Source: CAMTVQ01 sp947085255
GTDB lineage: Bacteria; Bacteroidota; Bacteroidia; Sphingobacteriales; Sphingobacteriaceae
DNA: 64,000 nucleotides
Assembly (NCBI GenBank): GCA_947085255.1
Contig: CAMTVQ010000006.1
Location: 19,211 to 83,210 of the forward strand
Reading direction: 5' to 3'
Shown here: in pieces, positions 50,691 through 60,158 of the stretch
How the letters are laid out: every line of letters starts with the position of its first letter
How positions within the stretch are numbered: the stretch's first letter is position 1
The notes under the pieces: model-generated
What the model saw: only the letters and a program-made list of their open reading frames with translations
What the model was told of the DNA's origin: nothing
The model's database searches: none
Translations under genes and position numbers: made by a program

Positions 50691-51158
50691 ATGAAGGTAG
50701 AAAGTCGTATAACACAACTTGTAGAAGAAAAAATTACAGATACCGATCTGTTCATCATCTCTGTGAGAGTGCTTCCTAAGGGTCGTGTGGTAATACTAGT
50801 AGATGGAGATGCAGGAGTAAGTATTGAAGCATGTAGTGCCATAAGCCGATATGTAGGCTTTATGTTAGAAGAAGAAAATCTAATAGAAGCTGCATATACA
50901 CTAGAGGTTTCTTCGCCAGGTATAGATTATCCATTAGTATATCTGCGACAATATCCTAAGCATAAGGGACGTAGTTTAGACATTACCTTACTGGATAACT
51001 CCAAAAAAGAAGGAAAGCTAACACAAGTAGATTTAGTTACTGGTAATGTAACCATAGAAGAGATAAAAAAAGAAAAAGGGCGCAAGCAAGAAGTAAGCAC
51101 CTTAGAAATACCGTTTACAACAATAAAGGAATCAATAGTTTTAGTATCATTTAAATAA
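50691..51158 (+). CDS. rimP: Ribosome maturation factor RimP
   Basis: A 155-residue RimP, needed for 30S maturation. I chose ATG 50691 (MKVESRITQLVEEK); a TTG three codons earlier is unlikely. Marks are VRVLPKGRVVILVDGDAGVS, CSAISRYVG and the conserved EVSSPGIDYPL. It is followed after 13 bases by nusA, the standard order. Confidence 0.94.
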   Translation: MKVESRITQLVEEKITDTDLFIISVRVLPKGRVVILVDGDAGVSIEACSAISRYVGFMLEEENLIEAAYTLEVSSPGIDYPLVYLRQYPKHKGRSLDITLLDNSKKEGKLTQVDLVTGNVTIEEIKKEKGRKQEVSTLEIPFTTIKESIVLVSFK

Positions 51159-51171
51159 ATAGAAGTTAAGA

Positions 51172-52407
51172 ATGAACAATATCAATCTTATTGACTCATT
51201 TGCCGAGTTTAAAGAATTTAAGAGCATTGACCGTCCAACTTTAATGAGTGTATTAGAGGACGTGTTTCGCACCATGTTGCGTAGAAAATATGGCACGGAT
51301 GATAATTTTGACGTAATTATCAATACCGAAAATGGTGACTTAGAAATTTGGCGCAATCGTTTAATTGTACCTGATGGAGAAGTAGAAGATGAGAACATAC
51401 AAATTCCATACTCTGAAGCTATCAAGATAGAAGCTGATTTTGAAGTGGGTGAAGATGCTACCGAACAAGTTAGTTTAGAGTCATTTGGTAGAAGAGCTGT
51501 TTTATCCGCTCGTCAAACACTAGCTTCACGTATCTTAGAACTAGAAAAAGATAACGTTTACAAAAAATACAAAGATCGCATTGGCGAAATTGTAACTGGT
51601 GAAGTTTATCAGGTATGGAAACGCGAAGTGCTTATTTTAGATGACGATGGTAATGAACTATTGATGCCTAAAAACGAGCAGATACCTGCCGATTTTTACA
51701 AAAAAGGCGACACCTTACGTGCGGTAGTGCATAAGGTAGATATGCAGAATAATAATCTACGTATTATTATTTCACGCACATCTCCTGATCTTTTAGCCCG
51801 TTTGTTCGAAATGGAAGTTCCCGAAATATTCGATGGACTTATCACCATTAAAAAAATAGTTCGCGAACCTGGAGAACGTGCTAAAATAGCTGTAGAAAGC
51901 TATGATGACCGTATCGATCCTGTAGGAGCTTGTGTGGGCATGAAAGGCTCACGTATACACGGCATTGTACGCGAATTGCGTAATGAAAATATTGACGTAA
52001 TTAATTACACCAATAACATCTCTTTATACATACAACGTGCGCTTAGTCCTGCAAAAATCACCTCTATAAAATTAGATGATGCTACAAAACGTGCCTCTGT
52101 ATTTTTAAAGGCCGACCAAGTATCACTAGCAATTGGTAGAGGCGGACACAATATTAAATTAGCTGGTAAGCTTACTGGTTATGAAATAGATGTGTACAGA
52201 GATAACGAAGAAGAGGAAGAAGATGTGGATATTGAAGAATTTTCGGATGAAATTGAAAGCTGGGTTATTGATGAATTAAAGAAAATAGGCTTGGATACAG
52301 CAAAATCAATACTTGAACTGTCTGTTGCTGAATTGGTAAAACGTACTGATTTAGAAGAAGAAACAGTAAAAGAAGTGTTGGCTATTTTGCGCTCCGAATT
52401 TGAATAA
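51172..52407 (+). CDS. nusA: Transcription termination/antitermination protein NusA
   Basis: A 411-residue NusA. The N-terminal RNA-polymerase-binding domain is followed by an S1 domain (GEIVTGEVYQVWKREVLI) and two KH domains (DPVGACVGMKGSRIHGIVREL; AIGRGGHNIKLAGKLTGYEI, in part). The C-terminal part is acidic and helical (EEEEDVDIEEFSDEIESW). It controls pausing, termination and antitermination. It lies between rimP and infB. Confidence 0.96.
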   Translation: MNNINLIDSFAEFKEFKSIDRPTLMSVLEDVFRTMLRRKYGTDDNFDVIINTENGDLEIWRNRLIVPDGEVEDENIQIPYSEAIKIEADFEVGEDATEQVSLESFGRRAVLSARQTLASRILELEKDNVYKKYKDRIGEIVTGEVYQVWKREVLILDDDGNELLMPKNEQIPADFYKKGDTLRAVVHKVDMQNNNLRIIISRTSPDLLARLFEMEVPEIFDGLITIKKIVREPGERAKIAVESYDDRIDPVGACVGMKGSRIHGIVRELRNENIDVINYTNNISLYIQRALSPAKITSIKLDDATKRASVFLKADQVSLAIGRGGHNIKLAGKLTGYEIDVYRDNEEEEEDVDIEEFSDEIESWVIDELKKIGLDTAKSILELSVAELVKRTDLEEETVKEVLAILRSEFE

Positions 52408-52460
52408 GCGCAGGCTATACACTGTTTTAAAAATTGCATATTTGCACTAAATACTATTAA

Positions 52461-55385
52461 ATGTCAGAAAACGACAAATCAGTACGATTACTTGCTGCTG
52501 CAAAGGAACTAAACATCGGTACACAAACCGTGATAGATGCTTTGAAGAGCAAAGGCTTTGATGTAGATAATAAACCTACAACAAAGCTTACTGCCCAAAT
52601 GTATGATGCTCTTTTACAAGAGTTTCAGGGAGACAAGCGTCTGAAAGAAGAGGCGAGTAAAATCCATATTGGAGAGATTAGACGTACAGAACCTACCTTG
52701 GCAGAGGCGGCACCGGTAAAAGCGCCTGTAAAGAAAGAGTTTGAGGAAGAAATCCTTATAAAAAATCTCTCTTCTGCATCCGAATCTAAAAAAGTAGTTG
52801 CTCCTACACCTCCAAAGGTGGAAGAGAAAGTTGCTGAAGAAGAAAAACCTGCTCCTGTTGTAAAGAAGGAAGTTGAGCCTGTAGTAGAAAAACCTGCTCC
52901 AGCGCCAGAAGTTGTTGAAGAAGAAAAGCCAAGCATAAAAGTAGTAGGCAAAATAGATTTAGCTGCTCTTAACACTAAAACCCGACCTGATAAAAAGGCG
53001 GTGAAAGTGGAAGAAAAGAAAGTAGTAGAAAAGCCAATAGAAGTAGTACCTGTAGTAGCACCAATTGCAGAAGTTAGTGTTCCTGTTGCACCTGTTGTAA
53101 CAGTACCTGAAGTAGTAGCGGTAACGCCTCCTGCTGCACCTGTTGCTGAGGCTCCTATTGCCCCGCCTGTTGTAGAAGAAGTAAAAGACGAAACTATACG
53201 TGCTCGTGCGGCAAAACTAACCGGTACAAGTGTTATTGGTAAAGTTGATTTATCGGTCTTCGAAAAAAAGAAACAACCCGTAGCAAGTTCGTCAGGACAG
53301 CCTAATGCTGCTGATAACAAACGCAAGCGTAAACGTAAAGACACCGGAAAACCAGTAGCTGGAGCACCACAAGCACCAGGCACAGGAAACTCTCGTCCTA
53401 TCGAAAAAGCAAATCCTGGTCGTACATTTACCCGTCCAGATAACCGCCCAGGAGCCCCTAAAGGCGAAATGGATGACAAACAGATACAAGAACAAATTAA
53501 GGCTACTCTTGCACGTTTAAGTGGTGCAGGTAAATCTGGTAAATTTGCAGATAGAGCTAAGTTCCGTCGTCAAAAACGTGATGATAAAGCATCAGCGCAT
53601 GAAGATGCGATGGCGGAAAAAGACTTACAGTCTAAAATATTAAAGGTTACGGAATTTGTAACCGCCAACGAATTGGCAAAAATGATGGAGGTAAATGTTA
53701 CCCAAATCATTTCTACGTGTATGCAATTAGGCATGTTCGTTTCTATTAATCAGCGCTTAGATGCCGAAACATTAAGTCTTTTGGCCGAAGAGTTTGGATT
53801 TACAGTAGAATTTGTAACAATAGATGCCCAAGAAACCATTATTGAGGAAGAAGATGCACCAGAAGATTTAGTATCTCGTGCTCCTATTATTACCGTAATG
53901 GGTCACGTAGATCATGGTAAAACCTCTTTATTGGATCATATCCGTAAGGCTAACGTAATTTCTGGTGAAGCAGGGGGTATTACCCAGCATATTGGAGCCT
54001 ACGAAGTAGTTTTAGAAGATGGTCGCAAGATTGCCTTCTTAGATACACCGGGTCACGAAGCCTTTACGGCGATGCGTGCTCGTGGAGCAAAGGTTACCGA
54101 TATTGTTATCATCGTGATTGCTGCTGACGATAGTGTGATGCCTCAAACGCGCGAAGCTATCAACCATGCACAAGCTGCTGGTGTTCCATTGGTATTTGCA
54201 TTCAATAAAATTGATAAAGCAGGTGCCAACCCAAATAAAATTAGAGAAGAACTTTCTACCATGAATATTTTGGTAGAAGAGTGGGGTGGAAAATACCAAA
54301 CTCAAGAAATATCTGCAAAATCAGGCTTAAATGTTGATTTGTTGCTTGAAAAAGTATTGCTTGAAGCTGAAATATTAGATTTAAAAGCTAATCCAAATAA
54401 ACGTGCTCAAGGTACAGTTATAGAAGCCGAATTAGATAAAGGAAGAGGTATTGTAACCACTATCTTGGTTCAAAGCGGAACTTTACGTGTAGGTGACCCT
54501 ATACTAGCAGGTTGCCACTCTGGTAAAGTAAAAGCATTAGCAAACGAACGTGGACAACGTATATTAGAAGCTGGACCATCTACACCAGTGCAAGTACTTG
54601 GTTTTACAGGTGCACCACAGGCGGGAGATAAGTTTAGCGGTATGGAAACGGAGCCAGAAGCACGTGAAATTGCCAACAAGCGCTTACAATTACAACGCGA
54701 ACAAGGTTTACGTACACAAAAACATATTACACTCGACGAAATTGGTCGTCGCTTAGCTATTGGTAACTTTAAAGAACTAAACATCATTGTAAAAGGTGAC
54801 GTGGATGGTTCGGTAGAAGCCTTAGCAGATTCATTATTAAAATTATCTACTCCAGAAATACAGGTAAATGTATTACACAAAGGTGTAGGTCAAATATCTG
54901 AGTCTGATGTTATTTTAGCCTCTGCTTCTGATGCAATTATTATTGGTTTCCAAGTACGTCCATCTGTACAAGCACGTAAATTGGCAGAAACAGAACAAAT
55001 AGATATACGTTTATACTCCATTATTTACGATGCCATTAATGAAATTAAGGCAGCTATGGAAGGCATGTTGGCTCCTCAAATAGAGGAAAAAATTGTGGCT
55101 AACGTAGAGATTAGAGATGTATTCAAAATCACTAAAGTTGGTACCATTGCTGGCTGTATGGTTACGGATGGAAAAATCACCCGTAATACTAAAATACGCA
55201 TCATTCGTGATGGTGTGGTAATACATACTGGAGAATTAGCCTCTTTGAAACGATTTAAAGACGATGTGAAAGAAGTAGCTACTGGATATGAGTGCGGCTT
55301 AAACATCAATAACTTTAACGATATTGAAGTTGGAGACGTATTAGAAGGCTACGAACAGGTAGAAATAAAACGTAAATTGGCGTAA
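52461..55385 (+). CDS. infB: Translation initiation factor IF-2
   Basis: A 974-residue IF-2. The N-terminal 400 residues or so are low-complexity, rich in Pro, Ala, Val, Glu and Lys, with a short IF2_N helix at the very start (LAAAKELNIGTQTVIDALKS). The G domain begins with G1 GHVDHGKT at residue 481, then DTPGHE and NKID. Domains II-IV follow, with GVGQISESDV and IRIIRDGVVI. It places initiator tRNA on the ribosome. A weak CATATTTG at 52448 could be an internal promoter, since it differs from TAnnTTTG at one base. Confidence 0.97.
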   Translation: MSENDKSVRLLAAAKELNIGTQTVIDALKSKGFDVDNKPTTKLTAQMYDALLQEFQGDKRLKEEASKIHIGEIRRTEPTLAEAAPVKAPVKKEFEEEILIKNLSSASESKKVVAPTPPKVEEKVAEEEKPAPVVKKEVEPVVEKPAPAPEVVEEEKPSIKVVGKIDLAALNTKTRPDKKAVKVEEKKVVEKPIEVVPVVAPIAEVSVPVAPVVTVPEVVAVTPPAAPVAEAPIAPPVVEEVKDETIRARAAKLTGTSVIGKVDLSVFEKKKQPVASSSGQPNAADNKRKRKRKDTGKPVAGAPQAPGTGNSRPIEKANPGRTFTRPDNRPGAPKGEMDDKQIQEQIKATLARLSGAGKSGKFADRAKFRRQKRDDKASAHEDAMAEKDLQSKILKVTEFVTANELAKMMEVNVTQIISTCMQLGMFVSINQRLDAETLSLLAEEFGFTVEFVTIDAQETIIEEEDAPEDLVSRAPIITVMGHVDHGKTSLLDHIRKANVISGEAGGITQHIGAYEVVLEDGRKIAFLDTPGHEAFTAMRARGAKVTDIVIIVIAADDSVMPQTREAINHAQAAGVPLVFAFNKIDKAGANPNKIREELSTMNILVEEWGGKYQTQEISAKSGLNVDLLLEKVLLEAEILDLKANPNKRAQGTVIEAELDKGRGIVTTILVQSGTLRVGDPILAGCHSGKVKALANERGQRILEAGPSTPVQVLGFTGAPQAGDKFSGMETEPEAREIANKRLQLQREQGLRTQKHITLDEIGRRLAIGNFKELNIIVKGDVDGSVEALADSLLKLSTPEIQVNVLHKGVGQISESDVILASASDAIIIGFQVRPSVQARKLAETEQIDIRLYSIIYDAINEIKAAMEGMLAPQIEEKIVANVEIRDVFKITKVGTIAGCMVTDGKITRNTKIRIIRDGVVIHTGELASLKRFKDDVKEVATGYECGLNINNFNDIEVGDVLEGYEQVEIKRKLA

Positions 55386-55405
55386 ATTGGGCTAAAATAT
55401 AGCGT

Positions 55406-56647
55406 ATGCTAGCGATTATCCCTTCTTCCTATCACCAAAAAATATACTTATGGAGTTTAATGCTATTGGCTGCAAGCCTTGCATTAGCTCCATTTTTTGT
55501 TACACTATCCCAAATATTTCTGTTTGCTAACTGGCTATTAGAAGGCAATTTTAAAGAAAAATTTAAGCGAATATGGAGTAACAAAGCAGCAGTTGCGTTA
55601 TTGAGTATTTATTTATTGCATTTGCTGGGCTTATTTTATACGGTCAATTTTGTAGATGCAGCCAAAGATTTACGCATAAAATTACCACTACTTCTTATCA
55701 TACTTGTTAGCAGCAGCATCAGCTGTTTCTCAAAAAAAGATATTGATAAGATAGTTATCTCCCTTTTAGGTAGTCTTTTTCTTGCCTCTCTTATAAGCAT
55801 TGGTATTTTAATGGGCTTAACTGGATTAGAGGTAAACTACACTACCTACTCGGGTTCTAGAATACAAGCGCTATCTCCGATGATTTCGCATATTAGATAT
55901 AGCCTATTAATGTGTGTAGGCGTTTTTATGTCGGCTTATTACTACATTACCTCAGTTAGTAAAAACAAGTGGCTATACGGCTTTCTATGCATTTGGCTTA
56001 TTGCCTTTCTAGCACTATTAGGAGTACGCTCAGGCATACTTTCGTTTTTTAGCGTACTGATACTTATTTCTGGGTATTATCTTATACAGCCCAAACGCAT
56101 TTGGCTTGGTCTAACACTACTAGCACTACTTATTTCGTTACCATTTGTGTTCTATCACTTAGTACCTGCTTTTAAATTAGGCATAGATGAGGTAAAATGG
56201 GAAATTAACTACTACAACCAAGGTGGTAACCCGTCTGGGCACTCTATACCTCAACGATTTGTATATTGGAAAGTAGCTCATAGCTTGATTGCCGAACAAC
56301 CTATACTTGGAGTAGGCACAGGTGACTTTAAGGATGCGTATATCAACTACTATTCTAAAAATCCTAAGCTATTGGAGAAAAAAGCACAATTACGTGCGCA
56401 CAATCAGTACTTAACCATGGTGGTAACCTTTGGATTTATTGGATTAAGTATTTTTCTTCTTGGAGTATTTTATCCGCTTATATGGTACAAGCGGCAGCTC
56501 AACTTATGGTACATAGGTTTTTTTATCACCTTTATTGTTTCTATGCTGATAGAAGATACGCTCGAAACACAAGCGGGTGCTACCTTTTTTGCTTTCTTTA
56601 GTGGTTTGTTTATCCTACAACAAAATGCCAAAGAAGTAGAAGACTAA
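55406..56647 (+). CDS. O-antigen ligase/polymerase (Wzy_C) family protein
   Basis: A 413-residue membrane protein with about ten or more hydrophobic segments. The Wzy_C/WaaL-like core is the region LALLGVRSGILSFFSVLILI, then the periplasmic loop with PQRFVYWKVAHSLIAEQPILG-like block (VGTGDFKDAY) and RAHNQYLTMVVTFGFIG with the conserved His. Such enzymes join or polymerise surface glycans. No other glycan genes are nearby, so the substrate is unknown. It starts 20 bases after infB and may be cotranscribed; it converges with anmK with a four-base stop overlap. Confidence 0.88.
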   Translation: MLAIIPSSYHQKIYLWSLMLLAASLALAPFFVTLSQIFLFANWLLEGNFKEKFKRIWSNKAAVALLSIYLLHLLGLFYTVNFVDAAKDLRIKLPLLLIILVSSSISCFSKKDIDKIVISLLGSLFLASLISIGILMGLTGLEVNYTTYSGSRIQALSPMISHIRYSLLMCVGVFMSAYYYITSVSKNKWLYGFLCIWLIAFLALLGVRSGILSFFSVLILISGYYLIQPKRIWLGLTLLALLISLPFVFYHLVPAFKLGIDEVKWEINYYNQGGNPSGHSIPQRFVYWKVAHSLIAEQPILGVGTGDFKDAYINYYSKNPKLLEKKAQLRAHNQYLTMVVTFGFIGLSIFLLGVFYPLIWYKRQLNLWYIGFFITFIVSMLIEDTLETQAGATFFAFFSGLFILQQNAKEVED

Positions 56648-57702
56648 GGCGTATATAATACCCCTCCAACATTATCTCGTATGGCTCCAGTTACGCTACT
56701 CAAGCAGTTTACCTCATTACGCAAAAACAACACGCCCAAAAAAGCAAATATTACTGCTTCCTTGTAAGCTATTACTTCTTTACTAGGAAGTACCACTTCC
56801 ACGTTTTTGGCATGCGCCCTTATTTTATCTATCAAGTACGTATTAAATGCTCCACCTCCTGTGACTAGTAATTTCGTTGGCTGATTACTTGTAGTACTAC
56901 TTGCTATTTGTTGGGCTATATGCTCGGTAAATGTGTGCAAGGCATCTGTAACAGCAATATCTTTAGTAAGTAAGGAAAATACCTCCTGCTCCACCCATTC
57001 TCTACCCAATGATTTTGGAGGATGTTGACTATAGTAATCCAGGCTATTTAGCTTCTCCAATAACTCCTTATCTAATACCCCCGACTTTGCAATTGTTCCC
57101 GCATCATCATATTCAAACCCCAATTCTTCTGCCAATTTATTCAACACCATATTTGCTGGACAAATATCATATGCTATTCGTTTACCAGCAGCGGTATACG
57201 AAATATTCGCTATTCCTCCAATGTTCAAACAGTAGTTCATGTCTGAAAACAATAATGCATCGCCTACAGGCACTAATGGTGCGCCTTGCCCTCCGAGGTG
57301 AACATCTTTGTTGCGAAATTGATTGATAACAGGCAAATTACTAGTTACTGCAATGGCAAAACCATTACCAATTTGTAGCGTAAGTTTATTTTGTGGTTGA
57401 TGAAAAATAGTATGACCATGACTCGCAATATGAGTTGGCTTCTCATTTACATCCTTCAAAAACTGTTGGGCTAGTTCACCTATATAACTTCCATATGACG
57501 TATCTGCTAGTGCCAATTCTTCTGCAGTAGCTGTCGGTAATGTTTTTAGCTTATCCTTCCAATAAACATCATACTCGAAGCATGCTGCTTTTTCTATTAC
57601 ATAGGTCCACGTTGCTGCTTGCTTCTTAAAATAACACACAGCCATATCTACTCCGTCTAGCGAAGTTCCCGACATGATACCTAAAATTCTGTATTCCTCC
57701 AT
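56644..57702 (-). CDS. anmK: Anhydro-N-acetylmuramic acid kinase
   Basis: A 352-residue AnmK, which opens and phosphorylates anhMurNAc during cell-wall recycling. Marks are GIMSGTSLDGVDMAV, ASHGHTIFHQP, RNKDVHLGGQGAPLVPVGD, and NIGGIANISY, then LLVTGGGAFNTYL. Length is normal. The CTAA at 56644-56647 provides stops for both this gene and the convergent ligase-like gene. Confidence 0.95.
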   Translation of the reverse strand: MEEYRILGIMSGTSLDGVDMAVCYFKKQAATWTYVIEKAACFEYDVYWKDKLKTLPTATAEELALADTSYGSYIGELAQQFLKDVNEKPTHIASHGHTIFHQPQNKLTLQIGNGFAIAVTSNLPVINQFRNKDVHLGGQGAPLVPVGDALLFSDMNYCLNIGGIANISYTAAGKRIAYDICPANMVLNKLAEELGFEYDDAGTIAKSGVLDKELLEKLNSLDYYSQHPPKSLGREWVEQEVFSLLTKDIAVTDALHTFTEHIAQQIASSTTSNQPTKLLVTGGGAFNTYLIDKIRAHAKNVEVVLPSKEVIAYKEAVIFAFLGVLFLRNEVNCLSSVTGAIRDNVGGVLYTP

Positions 57703-57713
57703 AGCTCAAAAAT

Positions 57714-57750
57714 AAAGATGTCCCGAATGCTATGCACTCGGGACATCTTT
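57714..57750 (-). terminator. Intrinsic terminator after the type IX secreted protein gene
   Basis: A 17-bp stem with one mismatch (57714-57730 with 57734-57750) around a TAT loop, and T-rich sequence on the minus-strand exit side. It lies between the secreted-protein stop at 57772 and the anmK start. Confidence 0.85.
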
Positions 57751-57771
57751 TATACGTACTGTATTTGTATA

Positions 57772-59631
57772 TTACTTAATAACAATCATTTTCTTGCTTG
57801 ACATTGGTTCTTCATTAACCAATAGCGTGTATGAATAAACACCTTCGCTGTAATTAGCTGTATTGATTCTTAAATCATTTACACCGTAAGAAACATTACC
57901 TAATGAAATTGTTTCTACTACCTGACCTAATAAATTAGTAACTACAAATTTAACATTGCTACCTTCTTCTACTTTGTAAGAAACAGTAGTAATGTCTTTT
58001 GCTGGGTTAGGATAGTTTTGAGATAATGCATTTCTGATTGCTTTTGGAGTTGCTGCAATCCCTACTGTTTGTGTAGTAACTGCACCTAACTGAAACTCTT
58101 CCGCATCACCATTACGGTATGGAGAAGCAGCTCCACCAATAATTTCAAACGTACGACCAGAGAAAGGACCTGCTGTTTCTGCTGCAACCTGAACATTTGT
58201 GCTGTCTGTAAAAATAGCTACATAAAATCCACCTGATGTAATTGTAAGTGGTGTAACTAAGCGCGCATTATGCTTGCTAAAACTTGATGTTTCTTCTTCT
58301 GGTACAATCACTGTAGCTAATTTAGTTCCAGGAAGTCCATTTGCTCCATTGTCATCAAAAATGATAGCTCTAAATCCGCCTGGTAAAAGTTCACCTGCTT
58401 GATCTGGAGAACCAGCAGCATCAATCATAAATGCTTCTACTTCTGTAACTGTAGCAGGGTAATAAGGAGGTATAATGTATACAGCAGCTCCTGAGCTATC
58501 GCCTACTAAACCAAATGAACCGCCACCAAAATTTTCCATATCTGTAGCGTAATTAAGTTTCGAATTACCAACAGCACTTACTGCAATAATTTCGCTTATT
58601 GCTCCATTGTTATTTATAAACTCATCTGAAGTACACTTGCTGCTAACAGTAAATGTATACGAGCCCGCAGTTTCTGCAACAAAAGAAGACGTAATAGTTA
58701 CTGTACTGTCTTTACCTTGTACTAAGCTATCAATAGTTATATTGGGTGTAATAGTTTTTGTTATGCTACCTTTTTTAGTGCTAGCCGTCATTACAATAGC
58801 CTTTGCTGTTGTATTACCCACATTTTGAACATTTGCCTTTAATGTAATTGGCGTAGTACCCTGAAGTACAAATGTCCCACCATTATCTGCATATTGTGTC
58901 CACTGAGTGGTTACGTCTGTAGATTTAAGTGTAGTAGTTCTAGGGAAGTAAAATTTATATGTTTTTGCAGGAGGAGTTGAGCTTGAGAAAAGCAACAATC
59001 CACTTTTTCCTGTTAAATTTTCTATACCTGCTTGTGTAACAGCACCTGCTCCACCGCCACCTGTTGGCAAAGTAACATCCTTATAATTGATAGTGATGGT
59101 AGTATCTTTTCTTGATAAGATAATTTGGAAGGTATTAGAAGAATAGTAGCCAGGAGCTGCCATCTGCCAAAAAGGAACCTTATCATAGGTAACTACAAAA
59201 CTATCTGTATTATTTGTCCAATACATCATTTTACCTGGGTTACCTGGACCATCAAAGTTAAGGTCGGAAGCATAAGCAGCAATAAAGTTGCTTGCTTTAG
59301 TTCTAGTAGAAGGAATTGGATCAAATGGAGGAGAAAGAACTGTTTTATCATTAAAAGAAATCCAACCATTTACGCCCAAAGCTACTCCGCTATATTCGCT
59401 AAAATAGTATGGGAAAGAAAAACCTAATGGAATTAATGCAGTACCATTATCATCACCTAATCCGCCAACAGTTACAGTTGATGGACGAGCGCTAATATCA
59501 ACCCATTCCAAAGCAGGTCCACCTGCTTGGGTGTTGTTTTTGGCAATGTAGCCAAATGCATCTGTTCCTTGTGCCATAGCACCCGAAACCGATAGGGTTA
59601 GAATAGCTACGGTAAGTCTAATTTTTTTCAT
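57772..59631 (-). CDS. Type IX secreted protein with C-terminal sorting domain
   Basis: A 619-residue exported protein. A signal peptide ends near GAMAQ. The N-terminal beta-rich domain (FGYIAKNNTQAGGPALEWVD, GVNGWISF) and CARDB-like Ig repeats in the middle (LKANVQNVGNTTAKAIVMTA, TVSSKCTSDEFINNN) precede a Por-type sorting domain at the end: LSQNYPNPAKDITTVSYKV, LLGQVVETI, YSEGVYSYTLLV. It should be exported by the type IX system. No enzyme motif is recognised. A good promoter lies upstream. Confidence 0.88.
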   Translation of the reverse strand: MKKIRLTVAILTLSVSGAMAQGTDAFGYIAKNNTQAGGPALEWVDISARPSTVTVGGLGDDNGTALIPLGFSFPYYFSEYSGVALGVNGWISFNDKTVLSPPFDPIPSTRTKASNFIAAYASDLNFDGPGNPGKMMYWTNNTDSFVVTYDKVPFWQMAAPGYYSSNTFQIILSRKDTTITINYKDVTLPTGGGGAGAVTQAGIENLTGKSGLLLFSSSTPPAKTYKFYFPRTTTLKSTDVTTQWTQYADNGGTFVLQGTTPITLKANVQNVGNTTAKAIVMTASTKKGSITKTITPNITIDSLVQGKDSTVTITSSFVAETAGSYTFTVSSKCTSDEFINNNGAISEIIAVSAVGNSKLNYATDMENFGGGSFGLVGDSSGAAVYIIPPYYPATVTEVEAFMIDAAGSPDQAGELLPGGFRAIIFDDNGANGLPGTKLATVIVPEEETSSFSKHNARLVTPLTITSGGFYVAIFTDSTNVQVAAETAGPFSGRTFEIIGGAASPYRNGDAEEFQLGAVTTQTVGIAATPKAIRNALSQNYPNPAKDITTVSYKVEEGSNVKFVVTNLLGQVVETISLGNVSYGVNDLRINTANYSEGVYSYTLLVNEEPMSSKKMIVIK

Positions 59632-59682
59632 GTTATTAAAAGTTTAAAAGTTTAAAAATACAAAGTCACTTAAAGTGGAATA

Positions 59683-59713
59683 CAAATATAAAAAACTTAA
59701 TACAAAGAAACAA
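59683..59713 (-). promoter_or_regulatory. Promoter of the type IX secreted protein gene
   Basis: On the minus strand: TTG (59713-59711), a 20-base spacer, TATATTTG (59690-59683). It is a full TTG / TAnnTTTG match, 51 bases before the ATG. An AGTTTAAA-type tandem repeat follows at about 59637-59656. Confidence 0.7.
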
Positions 59714-59787
59714 AATTTGTCATTCTCAACACTTATCCCATGTTTTCTTTCCCCAAAAAGAAAAAATAAATTACAAAATTGGTACTA

Positions 59788-59823
59788 TGTATTGCAAAGT
59801 ACAATCTAAAACATATATCTTTG
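59788..59823 (+). promoter_or_regulatory. padR promoter with a possible PadR operator
   Basis: TTG at 59792-59794, a 21-base spacer and TATCTTTG at 59816-59823. The -7 element ends only 4 bases before the ATG at 59828, so the mRNA is probably leaderless or nearly so. TGTA-N8-TACA (59788-59803) overlaps the -33 box and resembles the PadR operator class ATGT-N8-ACAT, which suggests autorepression. Confidence 0.6.
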
Positions 59824-59827
59824 CATT

Positions 59828-60157
59828 ATGATATTAGAAAATACACAAGTACAAATGCGCAAAGGTATTTTGGAGTATTGCATCCTCAGCATTATCTCTA
59901 GGGGCGAAACGTATGCCTCGGATATAATTGAAGAATTGCGTGCTGCCAAACTGCTGGTAGTAGAAGGTACATTGTATCCATTGCTCACGCGTTTAAAGAA
60001 TAATCAATTACTGAGCTATAACTGGGTAGAATCCGTTTCGGGACCACCACGGAAATACTACCAACTAACCGATAGCGGAAAAAAGCTATTAAGTGAATTA
60101 GACCAAACTTGGCAAGAGCTTGCTTTTGCTGTAAACACCATTACCAAAACCAAATAG
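59828..60157 (+). CDS. PadR-family transcriptional regulator
   Basis: A 109-residue PadR regulator with the winged-helix signature: MRKGILEYCILSIISRGETY, then SDIIEELRAAKLLVVEGTLYPLL, RLKNNQLLSYNW and GPPRKYYQLTDSGKKLL. It binds DNA as a dimer and usually represses. It is followed one base after its TAG by the PspC-domain gene, so the pair forms an operon. A PadR-PspC pairing is common in Bacteroidota and suggests envelope-stress control. Confidence 0.94.
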   Translation: MILENTQVQMRKGILEYCILSIISRGETYASDIIEELRAAKLLVVEGTLYPLLTRLKNNQLLSYNWVESVSGPPRKYYQLTDSGKKLLSELDQTWQELAFAVNTITKTK

Positions 60158-60158
60158 T

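Noticed and set aside
52625..53479. A 284-codon minus-strand frame opposite the 5' part of infB
   Set aside because: It reflects the low-complexity Pro/Ala/Glu codons of IF-2; it has a Ser/Thr/Gly-only composition and no family resemblance.
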